Positions 36,152 to 47,830 of a DNA stretch of 64,000 nt are shown piece after piece (position 1 is the stretch's first letter; each line of letters opens with the position of its first letter). The notes under the pieces are model-generated. The model made no database searches, was not told where the DNA came from, and saw only the letters and a program-made list of their open reading frames with translations. Both the position numbers and the translations under genes were made by a program. The stretch spans positions 1-64,000 of the forward strand of contig NW_027479773.1 in assembly GCF_051014685.1 (NCBI RefSeq), read 5' to 3'. Source of the DNA: Ptiloglossa arizonensis (lineage: Eukaryota; Arthropoda; Insecta; Hymenoptera; Colletidae).

Positions 36152-37567
36152 TTGGAGCAGCAGAATTGTGAAAAATTTTTTGCCTTCTCTACCATTTCTT
36201 GGCTTCAAACTCCCATATCTCGCGAACGGATTGACCTAACCCAAAAATTCCTATGGCATCTGAAAGTAGAAACTCACCCGATTACGACGGTATGTGTATT
36301 TTTTCCCTAGGCCATTCTGGTTAAGCGTTTGGAACAGCAGAATTGCGAAAAATTTTTTGCCGTCTCAACCATTTCTTGGCTTCAAACTCCCATATCTCGC
36401 GAACGGATTGACCTAACCCAAAAATTCCTATTGCATCTGAAAGTAGAAACTCGCCCGATTACAACGGTATTTTTTTTTTCCCGAGGCCATTCTGGTTAAG
36501 CGTTTGGAGCAGCAGAATTGCGAAAAATTTTTTGCCTTCACAACCATTTCTTGGCTTCAAAGTCCCATATCTCGCGAACGGATTGACCTAACCCAAAAAT
36601 TCCTATTGCGTCTGAAAGTAGAAACTCGCCCGATTACAACGGTATGTGTATGTTTTCCCTAGGCCATTCTGGTTAAGCGTTTGGAGCAGCAGAATTGTGA
36701 AAAATTTTTTGCCTTCTCTACCATTTCTTGGCTTCAAACTCCCATATCTCGCGAACGGATTGATCTAACCCAAAAAATTCCTATTGCATCTGAAAGTAGA
36801 AACTCGCCCGATTACAACGGTATGTGAATTTTTTCCCTAGGCCATTCTGGTTAAGCGTTTGGAGCAGCAGAATTGCGAAAAATTTTTTGCCTTCTCTACC
36901 ATTTCTTGGCTTCAAACTCCCATATCTCGCGAACGGATTGACCTAACCCAAAAATTCCTATTGCATCTGAAAGTAGAAACTCGCCCGATTACAACGGTAT
37001 TTGTATTTTTTCCCTAGGCCATTCTGGTTAAGCGTTTGCAGCAGCAGAATTGCGAAAAATTTTTTGCCTTCACAACCATTTCTTGGCTTCAAAGTCCCAT
37101 ATCTCGCGAACGGATTGACCTAACCCAAAAATTCCTATTGCATCTGAAAGTAGAAACTCGCCCGATCACAACGGTATGTGTATTTTTTCCCTAGGCCATT
37201 CTGGTTAAGCGTTTGGAGCTGCAGAATTGCGAAAAATTTCTTGCCTTCTCAACCATTTCTTGGCTTCAAGCTCCCATATCTCGCGAACGGATTGACCTAA
37301 CCCAAAAATTCCTATTGCATCTGAAAGTAGAAACTCGCCCGATCACAACGGTATGTGTATTTTTTCCCTAGGCCATTCTGGTTAAGCGTTTGAAGCAGCA
37401 GAATTGCGAAAAATTTTTTGCCTTCTCTACCATTTCTTGGCTTCAAACTCCCATATCTCGCGAACGGATTGATCTAACCCAAAAAATTCCTATTGCATCT
37501 GAAAGTAGAAACTCGCCCGATTACAACGGTATGTGTATTTTTTCCCTAGGCCATTCTGGTTAAGGGT
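36152..37567. repeat. Eight-monomer run duplicated into block B2
   Basis: The order gattacgacgg, gccgtc with T run, agtccc/tatgttttcc, 178-bp, ggtatttg, gcagcagcag, gagctgcag, ttgaagcag is repeated starting at 37568. The last monomer (37390-37567, 178 bp) is hybrid. It begins ttgaagcag/tctacc, then has gattgat with six A, and ends aagggtttgg. The T-run monomer 36329 is 175 bp, which breaks the two-monomer open frame seen in its partners. Confidence 0.9.
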
Positions 37568-40500
37568 TTGGAGCAGCAGAATTGTGAAAAATTTTTTGCC
37601 TTCTCTACCATTTCTTGGCTTCAAACTCCCATATCTCGCGAACGGATTGACCTAACCCAAAAATTCCTATGGCATCTGAAAGTAGAAACTCACCCGATTA
37701 CGACGGTATGTGTATTTTTTCCCTAGGCCATTCTGGTTAAGCGTTTGGAACAGCAGAATTGCGAAAAATTTTTTGCCGTCTCAACCATTTCTTGGCTTCA
37801 AACTCCCATATCTCGCGAACGGATTGACCTAACCCAAAAATTCCTATTGCATCTGAAAGTAGAAACTCGCCCGATTACAACGGTATTTTTTTTTTTCCCC
37901 GAGGCCATTCTGGTTAAGCGTTTGGAGCAGCAGAATTGCGAAAAATTTTTTGCCTTCACAACCATTTCTTGGCTTCAAAGTCCCATATCTCGCGAACGGA
38001 TTGACCTAACCCAAAAATTCCTATTGCGTCTGAAAGTAGAAACTCGCCCGATTACAACGGTATGTGTATGTTTTCCCTAGGCCATTCTGGTTAAGCGTTT
38101 GGAGCAGCAGAATTGTGAAAAATTTTTTGCCTTCTCTACCATTTCTTGGCTTCAAACTCCCATATCTCGCGAACGGATTGATCTAACCCAAAAAATTCCT
38201 ATTGCATCTGAAAGTAGAAACTCGCCCGATTACAACGGTATGTGAATTTTTTCCCTAGGCCATTCTGGTTAAGCGTTTGGAGCAGCAGAATTGCGAAAAA
38301 TTTTTTGCCTTCTCTACCATTTCTTGGCTTCAAACTCCCATATCTCGCGAACGGATTGACCTAACCCAAAAATTCCTATTGCATCTGAAAGTAGAAACTC
38401 GCCCGATTACAACGGTATTTGTATTTTTTCCCTAGGCCATTCTGGTTAAGCGTTTGCAGCAGCAGAATTGCGAAAAATTTTTTGCCTTCACAACCATTTC
38501 TTGGCTTCAAAGTCCCATATCTCGCGAACGGATTGACCTAACCCAAAAATTCCTATTGCATCTGAAAGTAGAAACTCGGCCGATTACAACGGTATTTGTA
38601 TTTTTTCCCTAGGCCATTCTGGTTAAGCGTTTGCAGCAGCAGAATTGCGAAAAATTTTTTGCCTTCACAACCATTTCTTGGCTTCAAAGTCCCATATCTC
38701 GCGAACGGATTGACCTAACCCAAAAATTCCTATTGCATCTGAAAGTAGAAACTCGCCCGATCACAACGGTATGTGTATTTTTTCCCTAGGCCATTCTGGT
38801 TAAGCGTTTGGAGCTGCAGAATTGCGAAAAATTTCTTGCCTTCTCAACCATTTCTTGGCTTCAAGCTCCCATATCTCGCGAACGGATTGACCTAACCCAA
38901 AAATTCCTATTGCATCTGAAAGTAGAAACTCGCCCGATCACAACGGTATGTGTATTTTTTCCCTAGGCCATTCTGGTTAAGCGTTTGAAGCAGCAGAATT
39001 GCGAAAAATTTTTTGCCTTCTCTACCATTTCTTGGCTTCAAACTCCCATATCTCGCGAACGGATTGACCTAACCCAAAAATTCCTATTGCATCTGAAAGT
39101 AGAAACTCGCCCGATCACAACGGTATGTGTATTTTTTCCCTAGGCCACTCTGGTTAAGCGTTTGGAGCAGCAGAATTGCGAAAAATTTCTTGCCTTCTCA
39201 ACCATTTCTTGGCTTCAAACTCCCATATCTCGCGAACGGATTGACCTAACCCAAAAATTCCTATGGCATCTGAAAGTAGAAACTCACCCGATTACAACGG
39301 TATGTGTATTTTTTCCCTAGACCATTCTGGTTAAGCGTTTGGAGCAGCAGAATTGCGAAAAATTTTTTGCCTTCTCAACCATTTCTTGGCTTCAAGCTCC
39401 CATATCTCGCGAACGGATTGACCTAACCCAAAAATTCCTCTTGCATCTGAAAGTAGAAACTCGCCCGATTACAACGGTATGTGTATTTTTTCCCTAGGCC
39501 ATTCTGGTTAAGCGTTTGGAGCAGCAGAATTGCGAAAAATTTTTTGCCTTCTCAACCATTTCTTGGCTTCAAACTCCCATATCTCGCGAACGGATTGACC
39601 TAACCCAAAAATTCCTGTTGCGTCTGAAATTAGAAGCTCGCCCGGTTACAACGGTATGTGTATTTTTTCCCTAGGCCATTCTGGTTAAGGGTTTGGAGCA
39701 GCAGAATTGTGAAAAATTTTTTGCCATCTCTACCATTTCTTGGCTTCAAACTCCCATATCTCGCGAACGGATTGACCTAACCCAAAAATTCCTATAGCAT
39801 CTGAAAGTAGAAACTCGCCCGATTACAACGGTATGTGTATTTTTTCCCTAGGCCATTCTGGTTAAGCGTTTGGAGCAGCAGAATTGCGAAAAATTTTTTG
39901 CCGTCTCAACCATTTCTTGGCTTCAAACTCCCATATCTCGCGAACGGATTGACCTAACCCAAAAATTCCTATTGCATCTGAAAGTAGAAACTCGCCCGAT
40001 TACAACGGTATTTGTATTTTTTCCCGAGGCCATTCTGGTTAAGCGTTTGGAGCAGCAGAATTGCGAAAAATTTTTTGCCTTCACAACCATTTCTTGGCTT
40101 CAAAGTCCCATATCTCGCGAACGGATTGACCTAACCCAAAAATTCCTGTTGCGTCTGAAAGTAGAAACTCGCCCGATTACAACGGTATGTGTATGTTTTC
40201 CCTAGGCCATTCTCGTTAAGCGTTTGGAGCAGCAGAATTGTGAAAAATTTTTTGCCTTCTCTACCATTTCTTGGCTTCAAACTCCCATATCTCGCGAACG
40301 GATTGATCTAACCCAAAAAATTCCTATTGCATCTGAAAGTAGAAACTCGACCGATTACAACGGTATGTGAATTTTTTCCCTAGGCGATTCTGGTTAAGCG
40401 TTTGGAGCAGCAGAATTGCGAAAAATTTTTTGCCTTCTCTACCATTTCTTGGCTTCAAACTCCCATATCTCGCGAACGGATTGACCTAACCCAAAAATTC

Positions 40501-42168
40501 CTATTGCATCTGAAAGTAGAAACTCGCCCGATCACAACGGTATGTGTATTTTTTCCCTAGGCCACTCTGGTTAAGCGTTTGGAGCAGCAGAATTGCGAAA
40601 AATTTCTTGCCTTCTCAACCATTTCTTGGCTTCAAACTCCCATATCTCGCGAACGGATTGACCTAACCCAAAAATTCCTATGGCATCTGAAAGTAGAAAC
40701 TCACCCGATTACAACGGTTTTTTTTTTTCCCTAGGCCATTCTGGTGAAGCGTTTGGAGCAGCAGAATTGCGAAAAATTTTTTGCCTTCTCAACCATTTCT
40801 TGGCTTCAAACTCCCATATCTCGCGAACGGATTGACCTAACCCAAAAATTCCTGTTGCGTCTGAAAGAAGAAACTCGCCCGGTTACAACGGTATGTGTAT
40901 TTTTTCCCTAGGCCATTCTGGTTAAGCGTTTGGAGCAGCAGAATTGCGAAAAATTTGTTGCCTTCTCAACCATTTCTTGTCTTCAAACTCCCATATCTCG
41001 CGAACGGATTGACCTAACCCAAAAATTCCTGTTGCGTCTGAAAGTAGAAACTCGCCCGATTACAACGGTATGTGTATTTTTTCCCTAGGCCATTCTGGTT
41101 AAGCGTTTGGAGCAGCAGAATTGCGAAAAATTTTTTACTTTCTCAACCATTTCTTGGCTTCAAACTCCCATATCTCGCGAACGGATTGACCTAACCCAAA
41201 AATTCCTGTTGCGTCTGAAAGTAGAAACTCGCCCGATTACAACGCTATGTGTATTTTTTCCCAAGGCCATTCTGGTTAAGCTTTTGGAACAGCAGAATTG
41301 CGAAAAATTTTTTGCCTTCTCAACCATCTCTTGTCTTCAAACTCCCATATCTCGCGAACGGATTGACCTAACCCAAAAATTCCTATTGCATCTGAAAGTA
41401 GAAACTCGCCCGATTACAACGGTATGTGTATTTTTTCCCTAGGCCATTCTGGTTAAGGGTTTGGAGCAGCAGAATTGTGAAAAATTTTTTGCCTTCTCTA
41501 CCATTTCTTGGCTTCAAACTCCCATATCTCGCGAACGGATTGACCTAACCCAAAAATTCCTATAGCATCTGAAAGTAGAAACTCGCCCGATTACAACGGT
41601 ATGTGTATTTTTTCCCTAGGCCACTCTGGTTAAGCTTTTGGAGCAGCAGAATTGCGAAAAATTTTTTGCCGTCTCAACCATTTCTTGGCTTCAAACTCCC
41701 ATATCTCGCGAACGGATTGACCTAACCCAAAAATTCCTATTGCATCTGAAAGTTGAAACTCGCCCGATTACAACGATATTTGTATTTTTTCCCGAGGCCA
41801 TTCTGGTTAAGCGTTTGGAGCAGCAGAATTGCGAAAAATTTTTTGCCTTCTCAACCATCTCTTGTCTTCAAACTCCCATATCTCGCGAACGGATTGACCT
41901 AACCCAAAAATTCCTATTGCATCTGAAAGTAGAAACTCGCCCGATCACAACGGTATGTGTATTTTTTCCCTAGGCCATTCTGGTTAAGCGTTTGGAGCAG
42001 CAGAATTGCGAAAAATTTCTTGCCTTCTCAACCATTTCTTGGCTTCAAACTCCCATATCTCGCGAACGGATTGACCTAACCAAAAAATTCCTATTGCGTC
42101 TGAAAGTAGAAACTCGCCCGGTTACAACGGCATGTGTATTTTTTCCCTAGGCCATTCTGGTTAAGCGC
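37568..42168. repeat. Large duplicated block B2 (26 monomers)
   Basis: This is the partner of 23066-27489, 14502 bp away. The only difference in monomer order is an extra gcagcagcag monomer at 38454. Small differences include cccc after the T run near 37897, gaaagaagaaac near 40863, cccaagg near 41262, ccactctgg before aagcttttgg near 41623, and acgatatttg near 41772. Confidence 0.9.
38454..38807. repeat. Single-monomer tandem duplication (177 bp each)
   Basis: Two consecutive monomers both open tttgcagcagcag and carry cacaacc/caaagtccc. The first has ctcggccgattac with ggtatttg, the tail normally found just before such a monomer, while the second has the normal cgatcac. Elsewhere this type occurs singly. 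The pair is the product of one unequal exchange of one monomer. Confidence 0.92.
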
Positions 42169-42522
42169 TTGGAGCAGCAGAAGTGCGAAAAATTTGTTGC
42201 CTTCTCAACCATTTCTTGTCTTCAAACTCCCATATCTCGCGAACGGATTGACCTAACCCAAAAATTCCTGTTGCGTCTGAAAGTAGAAACTCGCCCGATT
42301 ACAACGGTATGTGTATTTTTTCCCTAGGCCATTCTGGTTAAGCGTTTGGAGCAGCAGAATTGCGAAAAATTTTTTGCTTTCTCAACCATTTCTTGGCTTC
42401 AAACTCCCATATCTCGCGAACGGATTGACCTAACCCAAAAATTCCTGTTGCGTCTGAAAGTAGAAACTCGCCCGATTACAACGCTATGTGTATTTTTTCC
42501 CTAGGCCATTCTGGTTAAGCGT
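40753..42522. repeat. Ten-monomer run, copy 1 of a 15-monomer spacing
   Basis: The ten monomers match 43406-45175 at an offset of 2653 (15 monomers minus three T-run bases plus one from the 178-bp monomer). Shared private markers are gaaagaagaaac (40753 and 43406), cccaagg with aagcttttgg (41107 and 43760), gaaagttgaaac (41638 and 44291) and cgcttggagcag (before 42169 and 44822). Its first part overlaps block B2. Confidence 0.9.
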
Positions 42523-43405
42523 TTGGAACAGCAGAATTGCGAAAAATTTTTTGCCTTCTCAACCATCTCTTGTCTTCAAACTCCCATATCTCGCGAACGG
42601 ATTGACCTAACCCAAAAATTCCTATTGCATCTGAAAGTAGAAACTCGCCCGATTACAACGGTATTTGTATTTTTTCCCGAGGCCATTCTGGTTAAGCGTT
42701 TGGAGCAGCAGAATTGCGAAAAATTTTTTGCCTTCACAACCATTTCTTGGCTTCAAAGTCCCATATCTCGCGAACGGATTGACCTAACCCAAAAATTCCT
42801 GTTGCGTCTGAAAGTAGAAACTCGCCCGATTACAACGGTATGTGTATGTTTTCCCTAGGCCATTCTCGTTAAGCGTTTGGAGCAGCAGAATTGTGAAAAA
42901 TTTTTTGCCTTCTCTACCATTTCTTGGCTTCAAACTCCCATATCTCGCGAACGGATTGATCTAACCCAAAAAATTCCTATTGCATCTGAAAGTAGAAACT
43001 CGACCGATTACAACGGTATGTGAATTTTTTCCCTAGGCGATTCTGGTTAAGCGTTTGGAGCAGCAGAATTGCGAAAAATTTTTTGCCTTCTCTACCATTT
43101 CTTGGCTTCAAACTCCCATATCTCGCGAACGGATTGACCTAACCCAAAAATTCCTATTGCATCTGAAAGTAGAAACTCGCCCGATCACAACGGTATGTGT
43201 ATTTTTTCCCTAGGCCACTCTGGTTAAGCGTTTGGAGCAGCAGAATTGCGAAAAATTTCTTGCCTTCTCAACCATTTCTTGGCTTCAAACTCCCATATCT
43301 CGCGAACGGATTGACCTAACCCAAAAATTCCTATGGCATCTGAAAGTAGAAACTCACCCGATTACAACGGTTTTTTTTTTTCCCTGGGCCATTCTGGTGA
43401 AGCGT
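42523..43405. repeat. Five monomers led by a hybrid unit
   Basis: The monomer 42523-42699 has a ggaacag/ctcttgtc head but the ggtatttg/cccgagg tail of the gccgtc type, and it runs straight into agtccc/ctcgtt. The partner region (45176-45706) keeps three separate monomers, so two monomers have been deleted here. The run ends with a T-run monomer (43232, 174 bp) that has ccctggg, losing the TAG. Confidence 0.88.
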
Positions 43406-45175
43406 TTGGAGCAGCAGAATTGCGAAAAATTTTTTGCCTTCTCAACCATTTCTTGGCTTCAAACTCCCATATCTCGCGAACGGATTGACCTAACCCAAAA
43501 ATTCCTGTTGCGTCTGAAAGAAGAAACTCGCCCGGTTACAACGGTATGTGTATTTTTTCCCTAGGCCATTCTGGTTAAGCGTTTGGAGCAGCAGAATTGC
43601 GAAAAATTTGTTGCCTTCTCAACCATTTCTTGTCTTCAAACTCCCATATCTCGCGAACGGATTGACCTAACCCAAAAATTCCTGTTGCGTCTGAAAGTAG
43701 AAACTCGCCCGATTACAACGGTATGTGTATTTTTTCCCTAGGCCATTCTGGTTAAGCGTTTGGAGCAGCAGAATTGCGAAAAATTTTTTACTTTCTCAAC
43801 CATTTCTTGGCTTCAAACTCCCATATCTCGCGAACGGATTGACCTAACCCAAAAATTCCTGTTGCGTCTGAAAGTAGAAACTCGCCCGATTACAACGCTA
43901 TGTGTATTTTTTCCCAAGGCCATTCTGGTTAAGCTTTTGGAACAGCAGAATTGCGAAAAATTTTTTGCCTTCTCAACCATCTCTTGTCTTCAAACTCCCA
44001 TATCTCGCGAACGGATTGACCTAACCCAAAAATTCCTATTGCATCTGAAAGTAGAAACTCGCCCGATTACAACGGTATGTGTATTTTTTCCCTAGGCCAT
44101 TCTGGTTAAGGGTTTGGAGCAGCAGAATTGTGAAAAATTTTTTGCCTTCTCTACCATTTCTTGGCTTCAAACTCCCATATCTCGCGAACGGATTGACCTA
44201 ACCCAAAAATTCCTATAGCATCTGAAAGTAGAAACTCGCCCGATTACAACGGTATGTGTATTTTTTCCCTAGGCCACTCTGGTTAAGCTTTTGGAGCAGC
44301 AGAATTGCGAAAAATTTTTTGCCGTCTCAACCATTTCTTGGCTTCAAACTCCCATATCTCGCGAACGGATTGACCTAACCCAAAAATTCCTATTGCATCT
44401 GAAAGTTGAAACTCGCCCGATTACAACGGTATTTGTATTTTTTCCCGAGGCCATTCTGGTTAAGCGTTTGGAGCAGCAGAATTGCGAAAAATTTTTTGCC
44501 TTCTCAACCATCTCTTGTCTTCAAACTCCCATATCTCGCGAACGGATTGACCTAACCCAAAAATTCCTATTGCATCTGAAAGTAGAAACTCGCCCGATCA
44601 CAACGGTATGTGTATTTTTTCCCTAGGCCATTCTGGTTAAGCGTTTGGAGCAGCAGAATTGCGAAAAATTTCTTGCCTTCTCAACCATTTCTTGGCTTCA
44701 AACTCCCATATCTCGCGAACGGATTGACCTAACCAAAAAATTCCTATTGCGTCTGAAAGTAGAAACTCGCCCGGTTACAACGGCATGTGTATTTTTTCCC
44801 TAGGCCATTCTGGTTAAGCGCTTGGAGCAGCAGAAGTGCGAAAAATTTGTTGCCTTCTCAACCATTTCTTGTCTTCAAACTCCCATATCTCGCGAACGGA
44901 TTGACCTAACCCAAAAATTCCTGTTGCGTCTGAAAGTAGAAACTCGCCCGATTACAACGGTATGTGTATTTTTTCCCTAGGCCATTCTGGTTAAGCGTTT
45001 GGAGCAGCAGAATTGCGAAAAATTTTTTGCTTTCTCAACCATTTCTTGGCTTCAAACTCCCATATCTCGCGAACGGATTGACCTAACCCAAAAATTCCTG
45101 TTGCGTCTGAAAGTAGAAACTCGCCCGATTACAACGCTATGTGTATTTTTTCCCTAGGCCATTCTGGTTAAGCGT
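43406..45175. repeat. Ten-monomer run, copy 2
   Basis: This is the partner of 40753-42522, matching in order and in the private markers. The one visible difference is acggtatttg in place of acgatatttg in the gaaagttgaaac monomer. Confidence 0.9.
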
Positions 45176-46060
45176 TTGGAACAGCAGAATTGCGAAAAAT
45201 TTTTTGCCTTCTCAACCATCTCTTGTCTTCAAACTCCCATATCTCGCGAACGGATTGACCTAACCCAAAAATTCCTATTGCATCTGAAAGTAGAAACTCG
45301 CCCGATTACAACGGTATGTGTATTTTTTCCCTAGGCCATTCTGGTTAAGGGTTTGGAGCAGCAGAATTGTGAAAAATTTTTTGCCTTCTCTACCATTTCT
45401 TGGCTTCAAACTCCCATATCTCGCGAACGGATTGACCTAACCCAAAAATTCCTATAGCATCTGAAAGTAGAAACTCGCCCGATTACAACGGTATGTGTAT
45501 TTTTTCCCGAGGCCATTCTGGTTAAGCGTTTGGAGCAGCAGAATTGCGAAAAATTTTTTGCCGTCTCAACCATTTCTTGGCTTCAAACTCCCATATCTCG
45601 CGAACGGATTGACCTAACCCAAAAATTCCTATTGCATCTGAAAGTAGAAACTCGCCCGATTACAACGGTATTTGTATTTTTTCCCGAGGCCATTCTGGTT
45701 AAGCGTTTGGAGCAGCAGAATTGCGAAAAATTTTTTGCCTTCACAACCATTTCTTGGCTTCAAAGTCCCATATCTCGCGAACGGATTGACCTAACCCAAA
45801 AATTCCTGTTGCGTCTGAAAGTAGAAACTCGCCCGATTACAACGGTATGTGTATGTTTTCCCTAGGCCATTCTGGTTAAGCGTTTGGAGCAGCAGAATTG
45901 CGAAAAATTTTTTGCCTTCACAACCATTTCTTGGCTTCAAAGTCCCATATCTCGCGAACGGATTGACCTAACCCAAAAATTCCTATAGCATCTGAAAGTA
46001 GAAACTCGCCCGATTACAACGGTATGTGTATTTTTTCCCGAGGCCATTCTGGTTAAGCGT
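45176..46060. repeat. Five monomers with clustered TAG-loss variants
   Basis: The order is ggaacag/ctcttgtc, gaattgtg/ctatag with cccgagg, gccgtc/cccgagg, agtccc/tatgttttcc, then an agtccc/ctatag monomer with cccgagg (45884). The last joins an agtccc head to a ctatag tail and is probably hybrid. Confidence 0.82.
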
Positions 46061-47122
46061 TTGGAGCAGCAGAATTGCGAAAAATTTTTTGCCGTCTCAA
46101 CCATTTCTTGGCTTCAAACTCCCATATCTCGCGAACGGATTGACCTAACCCAAAAATTCCTATTGCATCTGAAAGTTGAAACTCGCCCGATTACAACGGT
46201 ATTTGTATTTTTTCCCGAGGCCATTCTGGTTAAGCGTTTGGAGCAGCAGAATTGCGAAAAATTTTTTGCCTTCTCAACCATCTCTTGTCTTCAAACTCCC
46301 ATATCTCGCGAACGGATTGACCTAACCCAAAAATTCCTATTGCATCTGAAAGTAGAAACTCGCCCGATCACAACGGTATGTGTATTTTTTCCCTAGGCCA
46401 TTCTGGTTAAGCGTTTGGAGCAGCAGAATTGCGAAAAATTTCTTGCCTTCTCAACCATTTCTTGGCTTCAAACTCCCATATCTCGCGAACGGATTGACCT
46501 AACCAAAAAATTCGTATTGCGTCTGAAAGTAGAAACTCGCCCGGTTACAACGGCATGTGTATTTTTTCCCTAGGCCATTCTGGTTAAGCGCTTGGAGCAG
46601 CAGAAGTGCGAAAAATTTGTTGCCTTCTCAACCATTTCTTGTCTTCAAACTCCCATATCTCGCGAACGGATTGACCTAACCCAAAAATTCCTGTTGCGTC
46701 TGAAAGTAGAAACTCGCCCGATTACAACGGTATGTGTATTTTTTCCCTAGGCCATTCTGGTTAAGCGTTTGGAGCAGCAGAATTGCGAAAAATTTTTTGC
46801 TTTCTCAACCATTTCTTGGCTTCAAACTCCCATATCTCGCGAACGGATTGACCTAACCCAAAAATTCCTGTTGCGTCTGAAAGTAGAAACTCGCCCGATT
46901 ACAACGCTATGTGTATTTTTTCCCTAGGCCATTCTGGTTAAGCGTTTGGAACAGCAGAATTGCGAAAAATTTTTTGCCTTCTCAACCATCTCTTGTCTTC
47001 AAACTCCCATATCTCGCGAACGGATTGACCTAACCCAAAAATTCCTATTGCATCTGAAAGTAGAAACTCGCCCGATTACAACGGTATGTGTATTTTTTCC
47101 CTAGGCCATTCTGGTTAAGCGT
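46061..47122. repeat. Six-monomer copy of 44291-45352
   Basis: The offset is 1770 bp (10 monomers). The order is gccgtc/gaaagttgaaac, ctcttgtc/cgatcac, tttcttgcc/cggttac/ggcatg, agaagtgcg, gctttc/gctatg, ggaacag. Small differences are attcgtattgcg near 46512 and an aagcgtttgg tail in place of aagggtttgg at the end. Confidence 0.88.
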
Positions 47123-47830
47123 TTGGAGCAGCAGAATTGCGAAAAATTTTTTGCCGTCTCAACCATTTCTTGGCTTCAAACTCCCATATCTCGCGAACGG
47201 ATTGACCTAACCCAAAAATTCCTATTGCATCTGAAAGTAGAAACTCGCCCGATTACAACGGTATTTGTATTTTTTCCCGAGGCCATTCTGGTTAAGCGTT
47301 TGGAGCAGCAGAATTGCGAAAAATTTTTTGCCTTCTCAACCATCTCTTGTCTTCAAACTCCCATATCTCGCGAACGGATTGACCTAACCCAAAAATTCCT
47401 ATTGCATCTGAAAGTAGAAACTCGCCCGATCACAACGGTATGTGTATTTTTTCCCTAGGCCATTCTGGTTAAGCGTTTGGAGCAGCAGAATTGCGAAAAA
47501 TTTCTTGCCTTCTCAACCATTTCTTGGCTTCAAACTCCCATATCTCGCGAACGGATTGACCTAACCAAAAAATTCCTATTGCATCTGAAAGTAGAAACTC
47601 GCCCGATTACAACGGTATGTGTATTTTTTCCCTAGGCCATTCTGGTTAAGCGTTTGGAGCAGCAGAATTGCGAAAAATTTTTTGCCTTCTCTACCATTTC
47701 TTGGCTTCAAACTCCCATATCTCGCGAACGGATTGACCTAACCCAAAAATTCCTGTTGCATCTGAAAGTAGAAACTCGCCCGATTACAACGGTATTTGTA
47801 TTTTTTCCCTAGGCCATTCTGGTTAAGCGT
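47123..47830. repeat. Four monomers leading into the 1770-bp duplication
   Basis: The order gccgtc/cccgagg, ctcttgtc/cgatcac, tttcttgcc with aaccaaaaaattcc, tctacc/ctgttgcatc/ggtatttg ends the central region. The last two types recur in the right region (53495 and 53672, 55619 and 55796). Confidence 0.85.

Noticed and set aside
18782..43381. T runs as transcription terminators
   Set aside because: There is no stem-loop before the runs and no gene upstream. The runs are local variants of the monomer T tract.
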